NCBI GenBank assembly: GCA_028692395.1
Contig: JAQUXP010000019.1
Span: forward strand, 1 to 64,000
Length of the DNA: 64,000 nucleotides
Source: Lachnospiraceae bacterium
Lineage (GTDB): Bacteria > Bacillota > Clostridia > Lachnospirales > Lachnospiraceae
Reading direction: 5' to 3'
Part shown: positions 53,775 to 64,000 of the stretch, one piece after another
Numbering within the stretch: the stretch's first letter is position 1
Layout: every line of letters begins with the position of its first letter
Notes under the pieces: model-generated
The model's database searches: none
What the model was told of the DNA's origin: nothing
What the model saw: only the letters and a program-made list of their open reading frames with translations
Position numbers and translations under genes: made by a program

Positions 53775-55061
53775 ATGAGCGTACAGGTTGAAAAATTAGA
53801 GAAGAACATGGCGAAACTTACGATCGAGGTTTCAGCAGAAGAGGTTGCAAAAGCAATCACAGCAGCATATCAGAAGCAGAAAGGCCAGATCAGTGTTCCT
53901 GGATTCCGTAAAGGTAAAGTTCCACAGGCTATGATCGAAAAGATGTATGGCGCAGGCATTTTCTATGAGGAAGCTGCTAACACCATGATCAATGAAAATT
54001 ATCCGAAAGCAACCGCTGAGTGTGAGATGGATATCGTATCTCAGCCGGAAATCGATGTAGTACAGATGGAAAAAGGAAAAGCTTTCATCTTCACAGCAGA
54101 AGTTGCTGTAAAACCTGAGGTTACTCTTGGTGAGTACAAAGGGGTAGAGGTTGAGAAAGCTTCTATAGAAGTAACTGACGAAGAAATCGAAGCTGAGCTG
54201 AAAAAAGAGCAGGATAAAAACTCCAGAACCATCGATGTTGACGACAGAGCAGCACAGGCTGGAGATACCGTAACCATCGACTTCGAAGGATTCGTAGACG
54301 GTGTTGCTTTTGAAGGCGGCGCAGGCAAGGATTACGCACTCACACTGGGATCTAACACCTTTATCCCTGGATTCGAAGACCAGCTGGTTGGAAAATCTCT
54401 GGAAGAGGATGTAGAAGTTAATGTTACTTTCCCGGAAGATTACAATGCAGAAGAATTAAAGGGAAAAGCTGCTGTATTCAAATGCAAAATCCACAAAATC
54501 ACTACAAAAGAGCTTCCTGAGCTGAACGATGAGTTTGCACAGGATGTATCTGAGTTTGATACACTGGATGAGTACAAAGCAGATGTAAAAGCAACTCTTA
54601 CAGAGAAAAAAGAAGAAGAAGCAAAACGTATAAAAGAAGATGCTGTAGTAGAGAAAGTCATCGAGAATGCTACCATGGAGATTCCGGATGCTATGATCAA
54701 AACTCAGGTAAACCAGATGGTAGACGATTTCGCAAGAAGAGTACAGTCTCAGGGTCTGTCCTTTGAGCAGTATATGCAGTTTACCGGTTCTACCATCGAG
54801 AGCGTACAGGAGCAGATGAAGCCACAGGCACTGAAACGTATTCAGAGCAGACTGGTACTTGAGAAAGTAGCAGAGGTGGAAGGAATTTCTGCAACAGAAG
54901 AAAAGCTTGACGCAGAAATCAAGAACATGGCTGAGATGTACAAGATGGAAGCTGATAAGTTCAAAGAACTGATCGGTGACTATGAGAAAGAACAGATGAT
55001 GAAAGACCTTGCAGTACAGGAAGCAGTTACATTCCTGACAGGCAACGCAGTAGAAAAGTAA
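53775..55061 (+). CDS. tig: Trigger factor
   Basis: Trigger factor is the ribosome-bound chaperone and peptidyl-prolyl isomerase. The 428-residue protein has the N-terminal ribosome-binding domain with the signature PGFRKGKVP, the FKBP domain (about 155-245, GDTVTIDFEGFVDG, GSNTFIPGFED) and the long C-terminal helical domain. The clpP and clpX genes follow, the usual order in Firmicutes. Confidence 0.96.
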   Translation: MSVQVEKLEKNMAKLTIEVSAEEVAKAITAAYQKQKGQISVPGFRKGKVPQAMIEKMYGAGIFYEEAANTMINENYPKATAECEMDIVSQPEIDVVQMEKGKAFIFTAEVAVKPEVTLGEYKGVEVEKASIEVTDEEIEAELKKEQDKNSRTIDVDDRAAQAGDTVTIDFEGFVDGVAFEGGAGKDYALTLGSNTFIPGFEDQLVGKSLEEDVEVNVTFPEDYNAEELKGKAAVFKCKIHKITTKELPELNDEFAQDVSEFDTLDEYKADVKATLTEKKEEEAKRIKEDAVVEKVIENATMEIPDAMIKTQVNQMVDDFARRVQSQGLSFEQYMQFTGSTIESVQEQMKPQALKRIQSRLVLEKVAEVEGISATEEKLDAEIKNMAEMYKMEADKFKELIGDYEKEQMMKDLAVQEAVTFLTGNAVEK

Positions 55062-55117
55062 AGAGTTTTGAGGGTAAGGAACATTTACACTCAGGCTGAA
55101 AAGGGAGGCTGTTATTT

Positions 55118-55699
55118 ATGAGTTTAGTACCTTATGTCATTGAACAAACCAGCAGGGGAGAGAGAAACTATGATATTTACTCCAGACTGTTAAAAGATCG
55201 TATTATTTTTCTCGGTGAGGAAGTAAATGATGTCAGCGCAAGTCTGGTAGTGGCGCAGCTTCTTTTTCTGGAAGCAGAAGATCCGGGAAAAGACATCCAC
55301 CTTTATATTAATAGTCCGGGTGGTTCTGTAACAGCAGGTATGGCTATCTATGACACCATGCAGTATATTAAGTGCGATGTTGAGACAATCTGTCTTGGTA
55401 TGGCTGCCAGCATGGGTGCCTTCTTACTTTCCGGCGGAACGAAGGGCAAACGTCTTGCACTTCCAAATGCTGAGATTATGATTCATCAGCCTTCCGGCGG
55501 AGCACAGGGACAGGCAACAGAGATTCGGATTGTTGCTGAGCATATCCTGAAGACAAAGAAAAAGTTAAATGAGATTCTGGCAGCTAACACAGGTAAGCCG
55601 CTGGAGACAATTGAGATCGATACAGAGCGTGACAATTATATGTCTGCGCAGGAAGCCATGGAATATGGACTGATCGACAAGGTAATTACGAACAGATAA
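55118..55699 (+). CDS. clpP: ATP-dependent Clp protease proteolytic subunit
   Basis: ClpP forms the double heptamer that degrades proteins fed by ClpX. The 193-residue protein has the catalytic Ser in [11 protein letters not shown], the His in [11 protein letters not shown] and an Asp near the middle. An AAGGGAGG site precedes the start. The gene lies between tig and clpX. Confidence 0.96.
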   Translation: MSLVPYVIEQTSRGERNYDIYSRLLKDRIIFLGEEVNDVSASLVVAQLLFLEAEDPGKDIHLYINSPGGSVTAGMAIYDTMQYIKCDVETICLGMAASMGAFLLSGGTKGKRLALPNAEIMIHQPSGGAQGQATEIRIVAEHILKTKKKLNEILAANTGKPLETIEIDTERDNYMSAQEAMEYGLIDKVITNR

Positions 55700-55805
55700 G
55701 ATGTAGATGTACCAGAGGGTGTGCCAAAAGCCGGAAGTGAATAAACCAACGCTTTTGCGCGCCCTTTTACACGTTTGTCCAGTGAAAGGAAGAGGAATTA
55801 TTATT

Positions 55806-57095
55806 ATGGCAATTAAGGGAAATGAACCCAGAATCAGATGCTCCTTCTGTGGTAAGACAGATGAGCAGGTACGAAAGATGATAGCAGGACCAGACGGTGC
55901 ATATATCTGTGATGAATGCGTCGGTATCTGTTCTGAGATTATAGAGGAAGAATTTGTTCCCAACGAGGAAATTTCAGATGAGATCAATCTGATGAAGCCA
56001 AAGGAAATCAAGGGCTTTCTGGATGAATATGTAATCGGACAGGACGAGGCGAAAAAAGTGCTTTCTGTGGCTGTTTACAATCATTACAAGAGAGTGCTGT
56101 CCCATGATGTTTCCGATGTGGAGCTGCAGAAAAGTAACATCCTGATGCTGGGACCTACCGGTTCCGGTAAGACACTGCTGGCCCAGACCCTGGCCAAGCT
56201 TCTGAACGTTCCATTTGCCATCGCAGATGCAACCGCTCTGACCGAGGCTGGTTACGTGGGTGAGGATGTGGAGAATATTCTGCTGAAGCTGATTCAGGCA
56301 GCAGATTATGATATGGAGAAAGCACAGCGCGGCATCATTTACATTGATGAGATTGATAAAATCACCAGAAAATCTGAAAATGCATCCATTACTCGTGATG
56401 TATCCGGAGAAGGTGTGCAGCAGGCACTGCTGAAAATCATAGAGGGAACCGTGGCAAATGTTCCGCCCCAGGGTGGAAGAAAGCATCCCCATCAGGAGTT
56501 CCTGCAGATCGATACCACAGATATACTGTTCATCTGCGGTGGAGCCTTCGAGGGAATGGACAAGGTCATCGAGAGCCGTCAGGATACAAAGTCTATCGGA
56601 TTTAACGGTGTGCTTGGCGGTGAGAAGAAGCATGATATCGGAGAGCTGCTCCGTCAGGTTATGCCCCAGGACTTTGTAAAATTCGGTATGATTCCGGAGT
56701 TTATCGGACGTGTGCCGATTGTAGTATCCCTGAATTCTCTGGATGAGCATGCTCTGGTGCAGATCTTAAAGGAGCCGAAAAACTCTCTTGTGAACCAGTA
56801 TCATAAGCTGTTCGAGCTGGACGGAGTTACGCTTCGCATCGATGATGAGGCACTGCTGGCAGTGGCGAAAAAAGCGATGGAACAGAAAACCGGAGCCAGA
56901 GGACTGCGCTCTATCATGGAGCATACCATGATGGATCTGATGTATGAGATTCCTTCGGACAATACCGTAAAGATTTGTACGATTACAAGGGAGACAGTAG
57001 AGGATAATGCGGCTCCCCAGATTGAATACGGTGAGCCTGCACCGCTTCCGAGACGTCTGCAGACCAGGAAAAAAGGCAGACCTGAGACAGCATAA
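55806..57095 (+). CDS. clpX: Clp protease ATP-binding subunit ClpX
   Basis: ClpX unfolds substrates for ClpP. The start at 55806 follows AAAGGAAGAGG; an upstream in-frame ATG at 55707 has no family support. The 429-residue protein has the N-terminal zinc finger ([14 protein letters not shown]), the Walker A loop [15 protein letters not shown], the Walker [11 protein letters not shown] and the pore motif GYVGEDVE. Confidence 0.96.
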   Translation: MAIKGNEPRIRCSFCGKTDEQVRKMIAGPDGAYICDECVGICSEIIEEEFVPNEEISDEINLMKPKEIKGFLDEYVIGQDEAKKVLSVAVYNHYKRVLSHDVSDVELQKSNILMLGPTGSGKTLLAQTLAKLLNVPFAIADATALTEAGYVGEDVENILLKLIQAADYDMEKAQRGIIYIDEIDKITRKSENASITRDVSGEGVQQALLKIIEGTVANVPPQGGRKHPHQEFLQIDTTDILFICGGAFEGMDKVIESRQDTKSIGFNGVLGGEKKHDIGELLRQVMPQDFVKFGMIPEFIGRVPIVVSLNSLDEHALVQILKEPKNSLVNQYHKLFELDGVTLRIDDEALLAVAKKAMEQKTGARGLRSIMEHTMMDLMYEIPSDNTVKICTITRETVEDNAAPQIEYGEPAPLPRRLQTRKKGRPETA

Positions 57096-57117
57096 GAATC
57101 GTAATAAAGGAGTATAG

Positions 57118-59433
57118 ATGAGCAACCTGATAAGTGTGATCCCTGCGGTGGCGCTGCGAGGCACGACGATTCTGCCGGATATGATTGTGCATTTCGATGT
57201 GAGCAGAGAAAAGTCTGTCAAAGCCATAGAGGCAGCCATGCTGCAGGATCAGAAAGTATTTTTAGTGACCCAGAAAGACCCGGAGACAGTTGATCCGGGT
57301 CTCCTTGACGTTTATAAAATCGGAACCATAGCTACCATCAAGCAGGTGGCAAAGCTTCCGAAAAATCTCACACGAGTTCTCGTGGAAGGGCTGGAACGTG
57401 CAGAACTGACTGCACTGGAGACAGAGGGAGCCTATCTGGAGGCCGAGGTGGCAGCATTTGAGAAAAGTGAGCAGGCTATCACCAATGAGAACGAAAAAGA
57501 AGCCATGCTTCGCAGTATGAGGGATATTTTTGCGTTATATGCAAAGGATAATAAGAGAATCAGTAACGATCTTCTGCATCAGATTATGGAAATTGATGAT
57601 GTGGAAAAGATGGTGGATCAGATCTCCATTAACATCGCACTGCCATTTGAAAAGAAGCAGAGTCTTCTGGAGGCAGTAGATGTTGCTCAGCGCTATGAGG
57701 TGCTGGGAATTATCTTAAGTAATGAGATCGAGGTGATGCAGATCCGTACAGAGCTGCAGGAGAAGATTAAAGAAAAGATTGACAGGCATCAGAAAGAATA
57801 TATCTTAAGAGAACAGATGAAGGTGATTCGGGAAGAGCTGGGAGAGGATAATGTCCAGAGTGAGATTGCAGCTTTTCGAGAGAAAACAGCAGCTCTTCGG
57901 GCACCGAAGGAGATTAAGGATCGGATTCAGACCGAGATCAGACGTTTCGAAAACCAGATTGGGAACCCCTCAGAGAGCGGTGTGTCCCGGGGATATATCG
58001 AGACACTTCTGGGACTTCCCTGGAATAAAGTCTCCAAGGACAATCAGAATCTTCCAAAGGCCAAGGATGTTCTGGAAGCAGAGCATTATGGACTGGAGAA
58101 GGTTAAGGAGCGTATCATGGAGTTTTTGGCTGTCCGTGCGCTCACAAAGAAGGGCAACAGCCCGATTCTCTGTCTGGTGGGACCGCCGGGAACCGGTAAA
58201 ACCTCTATTGCCCGGTCAGTGGCCAAAGCACTGAATAAAAAGTATGTGCGTATCAGTCTGGGAGGTGTCCGGGACGAAGCAGAGATTCGGGGACACAGAA
58301 GAACCTATGTAGGCGCTATGCCAGGGCGGATTGTCCAGGGGATGGCACAGGCAGGGGTGAAGAATCCGCTGATGCTGCTGGATGAGATTGACAAGTCCAG
58401 CTCCGATTATAAGGGAGATACGGCGTCGGCTCTTCTGGAGGTTCTGGACAGTGAACAGAACAGCAAGTTCATCGATCACTATGTGGAACTTCCCACCGAC
58501 CTTTCCGAGGTGCTCTTTATCGCTACAGCAAATGATATTCAGACGATACCAAGACCGCTGCTGGATCGTATGGAGCTGATTGAGGTCAGCAGCTATACGG
58601 AAAATGAAAAAGTGCATATTGCAAAAGAGCATCTTCTGCCAAAGCAGATGGAGGAAAATGGAATCGGGAAGAATCAGCTTGTTATCGCTGACGAAGCCAT
58701 GCTGGAGATCATCAGTGGATATACCAAGGAAGCCGGAGTGCGAAGCCTGGAACGAAAGCTTGCTCAGATCTGCAGAAAGACTGCGAGGAAGCTTCTGGAA
58801 GAAGGACAGGAAAAGGTCCAGATAGACAAGGAAAATCTGGAGCAATATCTGGGGAGACACCGTTATAATTTCCAGATGGCCAACAAAGAGCCTCAGGTGG
58901 GCATCGTCCGGGGACTGGCATGGACCAGCGTTGGAGGAGATACTCTTCAGATCGAGGTGAATATCATGCCGGGTAAGGGAGAATTCCTTCTGACCGGACA
59001 GCTTGGAGATGTTATGAAAGAATCTGCCCAGACAGGAATCAGCTATATCCGTTCTGTGGCGGAGCATTATCACATTTCCAGGGAATTTTTCAAGGAAAAT
59101 GATATACATATCCATATACCGGAGGGGGCTGTGCCAAAAGACGGCCCCTCAGCCGGAATTACGATGGCAACCGCCATGGTGTCGGCCATGACCGGAGCCT
59201 GTGTCCGTGCGGATCTTGCCATGACCGGAGAGATTACCCTCCGGGGAAGAGTGCTTCCTATCGGCGGCTTGAAGGAGAAGCTTCTGGCAGCGAAGAAGGC
59301 CGGTATGAATACCGTGCTGGTACCCGCAGAAAACCGCCCGGATGTAGAGGAGATGGAGCAGGAGATCACAGAAAATCTGGAGATCTGCTTCGTAGAAACC
59401 ATGGAGGACGTGCTGAAAAAAGCACTTCTTTAA
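57118..59433 (+). CDS. lon: ATP-dependent protease Lon
   Basis: Lon degrades misfolded and regulatory proteins in the cytosol. The 771-residue protein has the N-terminal LonN domain, the AAA+ domain with GPPGTGKTSIARSVA and LLDEIDK, and the protease domain with catalytic Ser in PKDGPSAGITMA and Lys in LPIGGLKEKLLAA. It starts 22 bp after clpX. Confidence 0.96.
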   Translation: MSNLISVIPAVALRGTTILPDMIVHFDVSREKSVKAIEAAMLQDQKVFLVTQKDPETVDPGLLDVYKIGTIATIKQVAKLPKNLTRVLVEGLERAELTALETEGAYLEAEVAAFEKSEQAITNENEKEAMLRSMRDIFALYAKDNKRISNDLLHQIMEIDDVEKMVDQISINIALPFEKKQSLLEAVDVAQRYEVLGIILSNEIEVMQIRTELQEKIKEKIDRHQKEYILREQMKVIREELGEDNVQSEIAAFREKTAALRAPKEIKDRIQTEIRRFENQIGNPSESGVSRGYIETLLGLPWNKVSKDNQNLPKAKDVLEAEHYGLEKVKERIMEFLAVRALTKKGNSPILCLVGPPGTGKTSIARSVAKALNKKYVRISLGGVRDEAEIRGHRRTYVGAMPGRIVQGMAQAGVKNPLMLLDEIDKSSSDYKGDTASALLEVLDSEQNSKFIDHYVELPTDLSEVLFIATANDIQTIPRPLLDRMELIEVSSYTENEKVHIAKEHLLPKQMEENGIGKNQLVIADEAMLEIISGYTKEAGVRSLERKLAQICRKTARKLLEEGQEKVQIDKENLEQYLGRHRYNFQMANKEPQVGIVRGLAWTSVGGDTLQIEVNIMPGKGEFLLTGQLGDVMKESAQTGISYIRSVAEHYHISREFFKENDIHIHIPEGAVPKDGPSAGITMATAMVSAMTGACVRADLAMTGEITLRGRVLPIGGLKEKLLAAKKAGMNTVLVPAENRPDVEEMEQEITENLEICFVETMEDVLKKALL

Positions 59434-59447
59434 GTAAGGAGAAAAGA

Positions 59448-60041
59448 ATGGTAATAAAACAGGTATCTCTGGATATAGTATGTGGAATCACCAGTACACT
59501 GCCCGAGACCGGGAAACCGGAGATTGCATTTGCCGGAAAGTCTAATGTGGGAAAATCGTCACTGATTAATGGCCTGATCAACAGAAAATCCCTTGCCCGC
59601 ACCAGCGGACAGCCGGGAAAGACACAGACCATCAATTTTTATCACGTAAATGATGCCCTTTATCTGGTGGATCTTCCAGGCTATGGCTATGCGAAGGTTT
59701 CAGAATCTATCAAGGAAAAATGGGGAAAAATGATAGAAAACTATCTGCACTCCTCAAAAACCTTAAAGGCAGTATTTCTGCTGATTGATATCCGTCACGA
59801 TCCTTCTAACAATGATAAGAACATGTATGACTGGGTTGTGGCAAATGGCTTTCAGCCTATCATCATCGCTACGAAACTGGACAAGATTAAGCGCAGTCAG
59901 ATTCAGAAGCAGATCAAAGCCATCCGCACAGGACTGCAGGTTGTAGAAGGCACACCGATTATTCCTTTTTCTGCGGAGACAAAGCAGGGAAGGGATGAAA
60001 TCTGGGAGCTCATAGAGGAATTCAGTAATGGGAATTATTAA
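59448..60041 (+). CDS. engB: Ribosome biogenesis GTPase EngB
   Basis: EngB (YsxC/YihA) acts in assembly of the large ribosomal subunit. The 197-residue protein has the G1 loop [11 protein letters not shown], the G3 step DLPGYGYA and the G4 motif TKLDK. It lies 14 bp after lon, a conserved neighbourhood in Firmicutes. Its end overlaps ecfA1 by 14 bp. Confidence 0.95.
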   Translation: MVIKQVSLDIVCGITSTLPETGKPEIAFAGKSNVGKSSLINGLINRKSLARTSGQPGKTQTINFYHVNDALYLVDLPGYGYAKVSESIKEKWGKMIENYLHSSKTLKAVFLLIDIRHDPSNNDKNMYDWVVANGFQPIIIATKLDKIKRSQIQKQIKAIRTGLQVVEGTPIIPFSAETKQGRDEIWELIEEFSNGNY

Positions 60042-60873
60042 AGCTTCAAAGCTGGGATTTGACTATTTTAAATACAATGAAGAGGGCGAGGAGCCGGAGA
60101 GCTACCGCGCCATCGATGATGTCACCCTGGACATTCAGGCGGGACAGTTTATCGCTGTGCTGGGGCATAACGGAAGTGGAAAGTCTACCCTGGCAAAGCA
60201 TCTGAATGGACTTTTAGTTCCCTCAGAGGGAACGCTCTGGGTGGATAATATGGATACCTCTGATGAGGAGGATATCTGGAAGATCCGCCAGCGGGCTGGG
60301 ATGGTGTTCCAAAATCCGGACAATCAGATCATCGGTACGGTGGTGGAAGAGGATGTAGGATTCGGGCCGGAAAACATGGGTGTTTCCACAGAGGATATCT
60401 GGAAACGGGTGGATGACAGCCTGGAGGCAGTGGGAATGGTTGCTTATCGGCATCATTCCCCCAACAAGCTTTCCGGAGGACAGAAGCAGCGGGTGGCTAT
60501 CGCCGGAGTGATGGCGATGCATCCGAAGTGTATCATACTGGATGAGCCTACTGCGATGCTGGACCCCAACGGACGCAAGGAAGTTCTGAAGGCCGTGAGA
60601 ACGCTGAATGAGCAGGAAAATGTCACGGTTATTCTGATCACACATTATATGGAAGAGGTTGTGCTTGCGGACCACGTTTTTGTTATGGATCAGGGACATG
60701 TGGTTATGCAGGGTACTCCAAGGGAAATCTTTTCTCAGGTAGAAAAGCTGCAGAGTCTTCGGCTGGACGTGCCCCAGGTGACACTGCTGGCCCATGAGCT
60801 GAAGCTGGCAGGCGTAGACATCCCGGAAGGGATTCTTACTACAGAGGAGTTGGTGAACGTATTATGTCAATAA
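60028..60873 (+). CDS. ecfA1: ECF transporter ATPase A1
   Basis: One of two ATPases of an energy-coupling factor (vitamin) transporter. The 281-residue protein has Walker [10 protein letters not shown], the signature [13 protein letters not shown] and Walker [13 protein letters not shown]. It overlaps engB by 14 bp and ecfA2 by 10 bp. Confidence 0.94.
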   Translation: MGIIKASKLGFDYFKYNEEGEEPESYRAIDDVTLDIQAGQFIAVLGHNGSGKSTLAKHLNGLLVPSEGTLWVDNMDTSDEEDIWKIRQRAGMVFQNPDNQIIGTVVEEDVGFGPENMGVSTEDIWKRVDDSLEAVGMVAYRHHSPNKLSGGQKQRVAIAGVMAMHPKCIILDEPTAMLDPNGRKEVLKAVRTLNEQENVTVILITHYMEEVVLADHVFVMDQGHVVMQGTPREIFSQVEKLQSLRLDVPQVTLLAHELKLAGVDIPEGILTTEELVNVLCQ

Positions 60874-61712
60874 AACTGGAAGAGGTAACTTACACCTACA
60901 GTCCCGGCACAGTCTATGAGATTCATGCGCTGGATCACGTCAATCTGGAGATCGGGCAGGGAGATTTTGTCGGTGTAATCGGACATACTGGAAGTGGAAA
61001 ATCCACCATGATACAGCATTTGAATGGTCTGGTAAAGCCTACCAGCGGACGTGTACTGTATAATGATGAAGATATCTGGGCAGACGGCTACGATCTGCGT
61101 TCCCTGCGTTTTCATGTGGGACTGGTGTTTCAGTATCCGGAGCATCAGCTTTTTGAGACAGACGTATTAAAGGATGTATGTTTTGGACCGAAGAATGAAG
61201 GACTGGATGCCGAGGCCTGCAAAGCTCGTGCCATAGAGGCACTGGAGCATGTGGGATTTCCAAAGGAATTATATGACAAATCTCCCTTTGAGCTTTCCGG
61301 GGGACAGAAAAGGCGGGTGGCCATCGCTGGTGTGCTTGCCATGAACCCGGATGTACTGGTGCTGGATGAACCTACGGCGGGACTGGATCCGCAGGGAAGA
61401 GATGAGATTCTGGATCAGATTGCTTATCTTCATAAAACCCGTGGAATCTCCATCGTACTGGTGTCTCACAGCATGGAGGATATTGCAAAATATGTGGACA
61501 GGCTGGTGGTGATGAATGCCGGAAAGAAGGCATATGACGCTGCGCCCAAGGAAGTATTTGCACATTACAAAGAACTGGAAACTATGGGATTGGCGGCACC
61601 ACAGATGACCTATATCATGCACACCCTAAAGGAGCATGGAATGGACGTGGATGTGACTGCCACGACTGTTGAAGAAGCGAAAGCATCTATCCTGCAGGCG
61701 CTGGGAAGATGA
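60864..61712 (+). CDS. ecfA2: ECF transporter ATPase A2
   Basis: The second ECF ATPase, 282 residues, has Walker [10 protein letters not shown], the signature [13 protein letters not shown] and Walker [13 protein letters not shown]. With EcfA1 and EcfT it forms the shared module that serves several substrate-specific S components encoded elsewhere. Confidence 0.94.
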   Translation: MSIKLEEVTYTYSPGTVYEIHALDHVNLEIGQGDFVGVIGHTGSGKSTMIQHLNGLVKPTSGRVLYNDEDIWADGYDLRSLRFHVGLVFQYPEHQLFETDVLKDVCFGPKNEGLDAEACKARAIEALEHVGFPKELYDKSPFELSGGQKRRVAIAGVLAMNPDVLVLDEPTAGLDPQGRDEILDQIAYLHKTRGISIVLVSHSMEDIAKYVDRLVVMNAGKKAYDAAPKEVFAHYKELETMGLAAPQMTYIMHTLKEHGMDVDVTATTVEEAKASILQALGR

Positions 61713-61728
61713 CAGATAGGATAAAAAA

Positions 61729-62532
61729 ATGATCAGAGATATTACATTAGGACAATATTATCCTGCGGATTCCGTCCTGCACAGGCTGGATCCCCGGGTA
61801 AAGTTCATCGGCACGATGATCTATATTATATCGTTGTTTGTGTTTAAAAGCTGGGGTTATGTGCTGGGAACCGTATTCCTGGCCGGAGTGATCGTAATCT
61901 CAAAGGTGCCGTTTCGATTCATGGTAAAGGGCTTAAAGGCCATTATGTTTTTGCTTTTTATCACCATGTTTTTTAATGCCATCTTTACGCCGGGAGAAGT
62001 GCTTTTTCATATATGGATCATTAAAGTGACCAAAGAAGGTCTGATTCTGGCAGGACGTATGGGAATCCGCCTGGTATTCCTGATTATGGGGTCCTCGGTT
62101 ATGACGCTGACTACCACACCCAATCAGCTGACGGATGCCCTGGAATCTCTGCTGAAGCCCCTCAATAAGATTCACGTTCCGGTGCATGAGATCTCCATGA
62201 TGATGTCCATTGCCCTTCGCTTTATTCCCATTTTGCTGGAAGAGACAGACAAAATTATGAAGGCTCAGATCGCCAGAGGTGCGGACTTTGAGACAGGAAA
62301 CCTGATCAAAAAAGTGAAGAACATGGTGCCACTTCTGGTACCACTGTTTATCTCGGCATTTCGTCGGGCGAACGATCTGGCGCTTGCCATGGAGGCACGC
62401 TGCTACCACGGCGGTGAGGGACGGACCCAGATGAAACCGCTGCGATATACCGGACGGGATTATGCGGCTTATGGCATACTGGCAGCATATCTGGCGTTAA
62501 CAATTGCCATAAGAGTCTTTTTACACTGGTAA
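61729..62532 (+). CDS. ecfT: ECF transporter transmembrane protein T
   Basis: The 267-residue membrane protein has about five hydrophobic segments, the early LGQYYPADSVLHRLDPRVKF and the two ATPase-coupling segments (AQIARGADFE and AMEARCYHGG) that mark EcfT. No S component gene lies in the window, as is usual for a shared module. Confidence 0.94.
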   Translation: MIRDITLGQYYPADSVLHRLDPRVKFIGTMIYIISLFVFKSWGYVLGTVFLAGVIVISKVPFRFMVKGLKAIMFLLFITMFFNAIFTPGEVLFHIWIIKVTKEGLILAGRMGIRLVFLIMGSSVMTLTTTPNQLTDALESLLKPLNKIHVPVHEISMMMSIALRFIPILLEETDKIMKAQIARGADFETGNLIKKVKNMVPLLVPLFISAFRRANDLALAMEARCYHGGEGRTQMKPLRYTGRDYAAYGILAAYLALTIAIRVFLHW

Positions 62533-62551
62533 AGGAAGGCGTGAGTGACAG

Positions 62552-63346
62552 ATGAGCAGACGAATCAAACTGGTTGTGGCCTATGATGGAACCAATTATT
62601 GTGGCTGGCAGGTACAGCCAAATGGAATTACGGTGCAGCAGGTATTGAATGAAGCACTTTCGGATCTGATGGGAGAAGAAATCAGAACCATCGGTGCCAG
62701 CAGAACCGATGCAGGGGTACATGCGTTGGGAAATGTAGCAGTTTTTGATACCCGGGCCCGGATGCCCGCAGACCGGGTTTCCTTCGCACTGAATACAAGA
62801 CTTCCGGAGGACATCCGGATTCAGTCCTCCTGTGAAGTCCCATCTGACTTTCATCCCCGGTTTACCGACACAATCAAGACCTATGAATACCGCATCCTGA
62901 ACCGTACCTTTCCGGATCCTACCAGAAGACTGAATTCCCTGCACTGGTACGGGAAGCTGGAGCTTGAAGCAATGAAGGAAGCAGCACAGTATCTGGTGGG
63001 AGAGCATGATTTTAAAAGCTTTGCCACGGCAGTGCCCAAGGTGGAGCGCACGGTACGGCATATCTACGAGATAAAGCTGACCAAAGAGGATGATATGATC
63101 CGTATACGAATTACCGGAAATGGCTTCCTCTACAACATGGTAAGAATTATCACCGGAACCCTGATTGAGGTGGGAAAAGGAACGTATCCGCCAGACGAAA
63201 TCAAGCAGATACTTGCTGCCAGGGACCGGGAAAAGGCAGGTCCTACCGCCCGTGCCCTGGGTTTGACCCTGGTGCAGATCCGTTATCCACAGTGGGAAGA
63301 CAAAGCGGTGGATAACTCCCCGCAAAAGACAGAGCATTGTGGATAA
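62552..63346 (+). CDS. truA: tRNA pseudouridine synthase A
   Basis: TruA makes pseudouridine at positions 38-40 of tRNA. The 264-residue protein has the N-terminal LVVAYDGTNYCGWQ and the catalytic Asp in GASRTDAGVHALGN. The place between ecfT and rplM is the standard order in Firmicutes. Confidence 0.95.
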   Translation: MSRRIKLVVAYDGTNYCGWQVQPNGITVQQVLNEALSDLMGEEIRTIGASRTDAGVHALGNVAVFDTRARMPADRVSFALNTRLPEDIRIQSSCEVPSDFHPRFTDTIKTYEYRILNRTFPDPTRRLNSLHWYGKLELEAMKEAAQYLVGEHDFKSFATAVPKVERTVRHIYEIKLTKEDDMIRIRITGNGFLYNMVRIITGTLIEVGKGTYPPDEIKQILAARDREKAGPTARALGLTLVQIRYPQWEDKAVDNSPQKTEHCG

Positions 63347-63380
63347 ATGTAAAAAAATCGTAACAAATAAAAGAAAATGC

Positions 63381-63409
63381 TTGACACACACGGATGAGTA
63401 TAATATAAT
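63381..63409 (+). promoter_or_regulatory. Strong promoter of rplM-rpsI
   Basis: Perfect consensus: TTGACA, 17 bp, TATAAT. This strength is usual for ribosomal protein genes. Confidence 0.9.
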
Positions 63410-63511
63410 ATCTCAATGTGACAATGTGTGTAAATACTTAAACCAAAGCCCCGGTAATAGTATTTTAACATATACAAATTATATAAGAATATGATTACAG
63501 GAGGTAAATCC
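63410..63511 (+). promoter_or_regulatory. rplM leader, possible L13 autoregulatory leader
   Basis: About 95 nt of leader separate the promoter from rplM. It holds the stretch AAACCAAAGCCCCGG and short pairing segments. L13 leader elements occur at this place in Firmicutes, but I cannot confirm the fold by eye. Confidence 0.4.
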
Positions 63512-63940
63512 ATGAACACTTTTATGGCTAATCCAGATAAGATTGAAAAGAAATGGTATGTTGTTGACGCTGATGGTCAGACATTAGGACGTATGTCTTC
63601 AGAAATTGCTAAGGTTTTAAGAGGAAAGAACAAACCAGAGTTTACTCCTCATGTAGATACAGGTGACTACGTAGTTGTCATCAATGCAGAGAAGATCAAA
63701 GTTACAGGTAAGAAGATGGATCAGAAGATCTATTACAACCATTCAGAATACGTTGGTGGTATGAAAGAAACTACACTTGCAGAGCTGATGGCTAAAAAAC
63801 CTGAAAAAGTTATTGAACTCGCTGTCAAAGGCATGCTTCCAAAGGGACCTTTAGGAAGAGAAATGCTTTCTAAGCTTCACGTATACGCTGGCGCTGAGCA
63901 TCCACATGCAGCTCAGAAACCAGAAGTATTAACATTTTAA
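63512..63940 (+). CDS. rplM: Ribosomal protein L13
   Basis: Large-subunit protein L13, 142 residues. The start at 63512 follows AGGAGG; an in-frame ATG at 63491 precedes it. Family steps are visible: [31 protein letters not shown] and [12 protein letters not shown]. Confidence 0.96.
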   Translation: MNTFMANPDKIEKKWYVVDADGQTLGRMSSEIAKVLRGKNKPEFTPHVDTGDYVVVINAEKIKVTGKKMDQKIYYNHSEYVGGMKETTLAELMAKKPEKVIELAVKGMLPKGPLGREMLSKLHVYAGAEHPHAAQKPEVLTF

Positions 63941-63957
63941 TAGGGAGGTAAAGAACA

Positions 63958-64000
63958 TTGGCTAGCGCAAAATTCTACGGAACAGGAAGAAGAAAAAAAT
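63958..64000 (+). CDS. rpsI: Ribosomal protein S9, N-terminal start only
   Basis: The window ends 43 bp into this gene. TTG at 63958 follows GGGAGG and opens the frame ASAKFYGTGRRKK, the N-terminus of S9. It is the usual partner of rplM, 17 bp behind it. The TTG start is notable. Confidence 0.88.
   Translation, partial: MASAKFYGTGRRKK

Noticed and set aside
60028-62532. ECF cluster as an incomplete transporter
   Set aside because: A shared EcfA1-EcfA2-EcfT module without a local S component is the normal state in Firmicutes.

Overview
The window reads as the chromosome of a spore-forming, Gram-positive member of the Firmicutes, most likely a Lachnospiraceae species (Blautia-like). The support is the set of endospore genes (GerA/GerB-type germination proteins, spoIIR, a SPOCS-LysM protein), the tig-clpP-clpX-lon-engB order, ecfA1-ecfA2-ecfT-truA upstream of rplM-rpsI, a Q-T-G-D type wall-sorting signal, and strong AGGAGG ribosome binding sites. 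No rRNA, tRNA, CRISPR array or prophage was seen.

Layout. 0.3-15.4 kb is a cell-surface locus: a 7TM-type sensor kinase and its OmpR-type regulator, both on the minus strand, with a plus-strand surface-protein gene between them, then a 10.2 kb gene for a 3403-residue repeat adhesin. 15.5-19 kb is an amino-acid cluster (ACT protein, homoserine dehydrogenase, a phosphoglycerate-mutase-like probable homoserine kinase, a DUF2752 protein). 19-29.5 kb mixes small membrane proteins, a methyltransferase and an aminotransferase with cell-wall and lipid genes (L,D-transpeptidase, ddl, murF, plsC). 29.5-38 kb holds sporulation, germination and isoprenoid genes followed by murI. 38-44 kb holds envelope proteins, a methyltransferase and a PanE fusion. 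44.6-49.4 kb is a decayed region: one intact solute-binding lipoprotein, repeated fragments of that gene, fragments of a tagaturonate-reductase-like gene, and one intact plus one truncated Rpn-type nuclease. 49.5-51.5 kb is one gene fusing an [FeFe]-hydrogenase to a rubredoxin-rubrerythrin-rubredoxin module. 51.7-64 kb is housekeeping: proC, a CYTH protein, a DJ-1 protein, trigger factor, ClpP, ClpX, Lon, EngB, the ECF transporter core, truA, rplM and the start of rpsI.

The most unusual signal lies between genes. Five full copies and one partial copy of a roughly 180-245 bp near-perfect palindrome sit 7-20 nt after stop codons. All five full copies have the same orientation relative to the gene they follow. 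Their arms differ from copy to copy while staying self-complementary, including matched changes in the conserved core. A second element, 162 bp with inverted ends, has one copy inserted inside one of these palindromes and another abutting a second. I do not recognise the palindrome as a named family.
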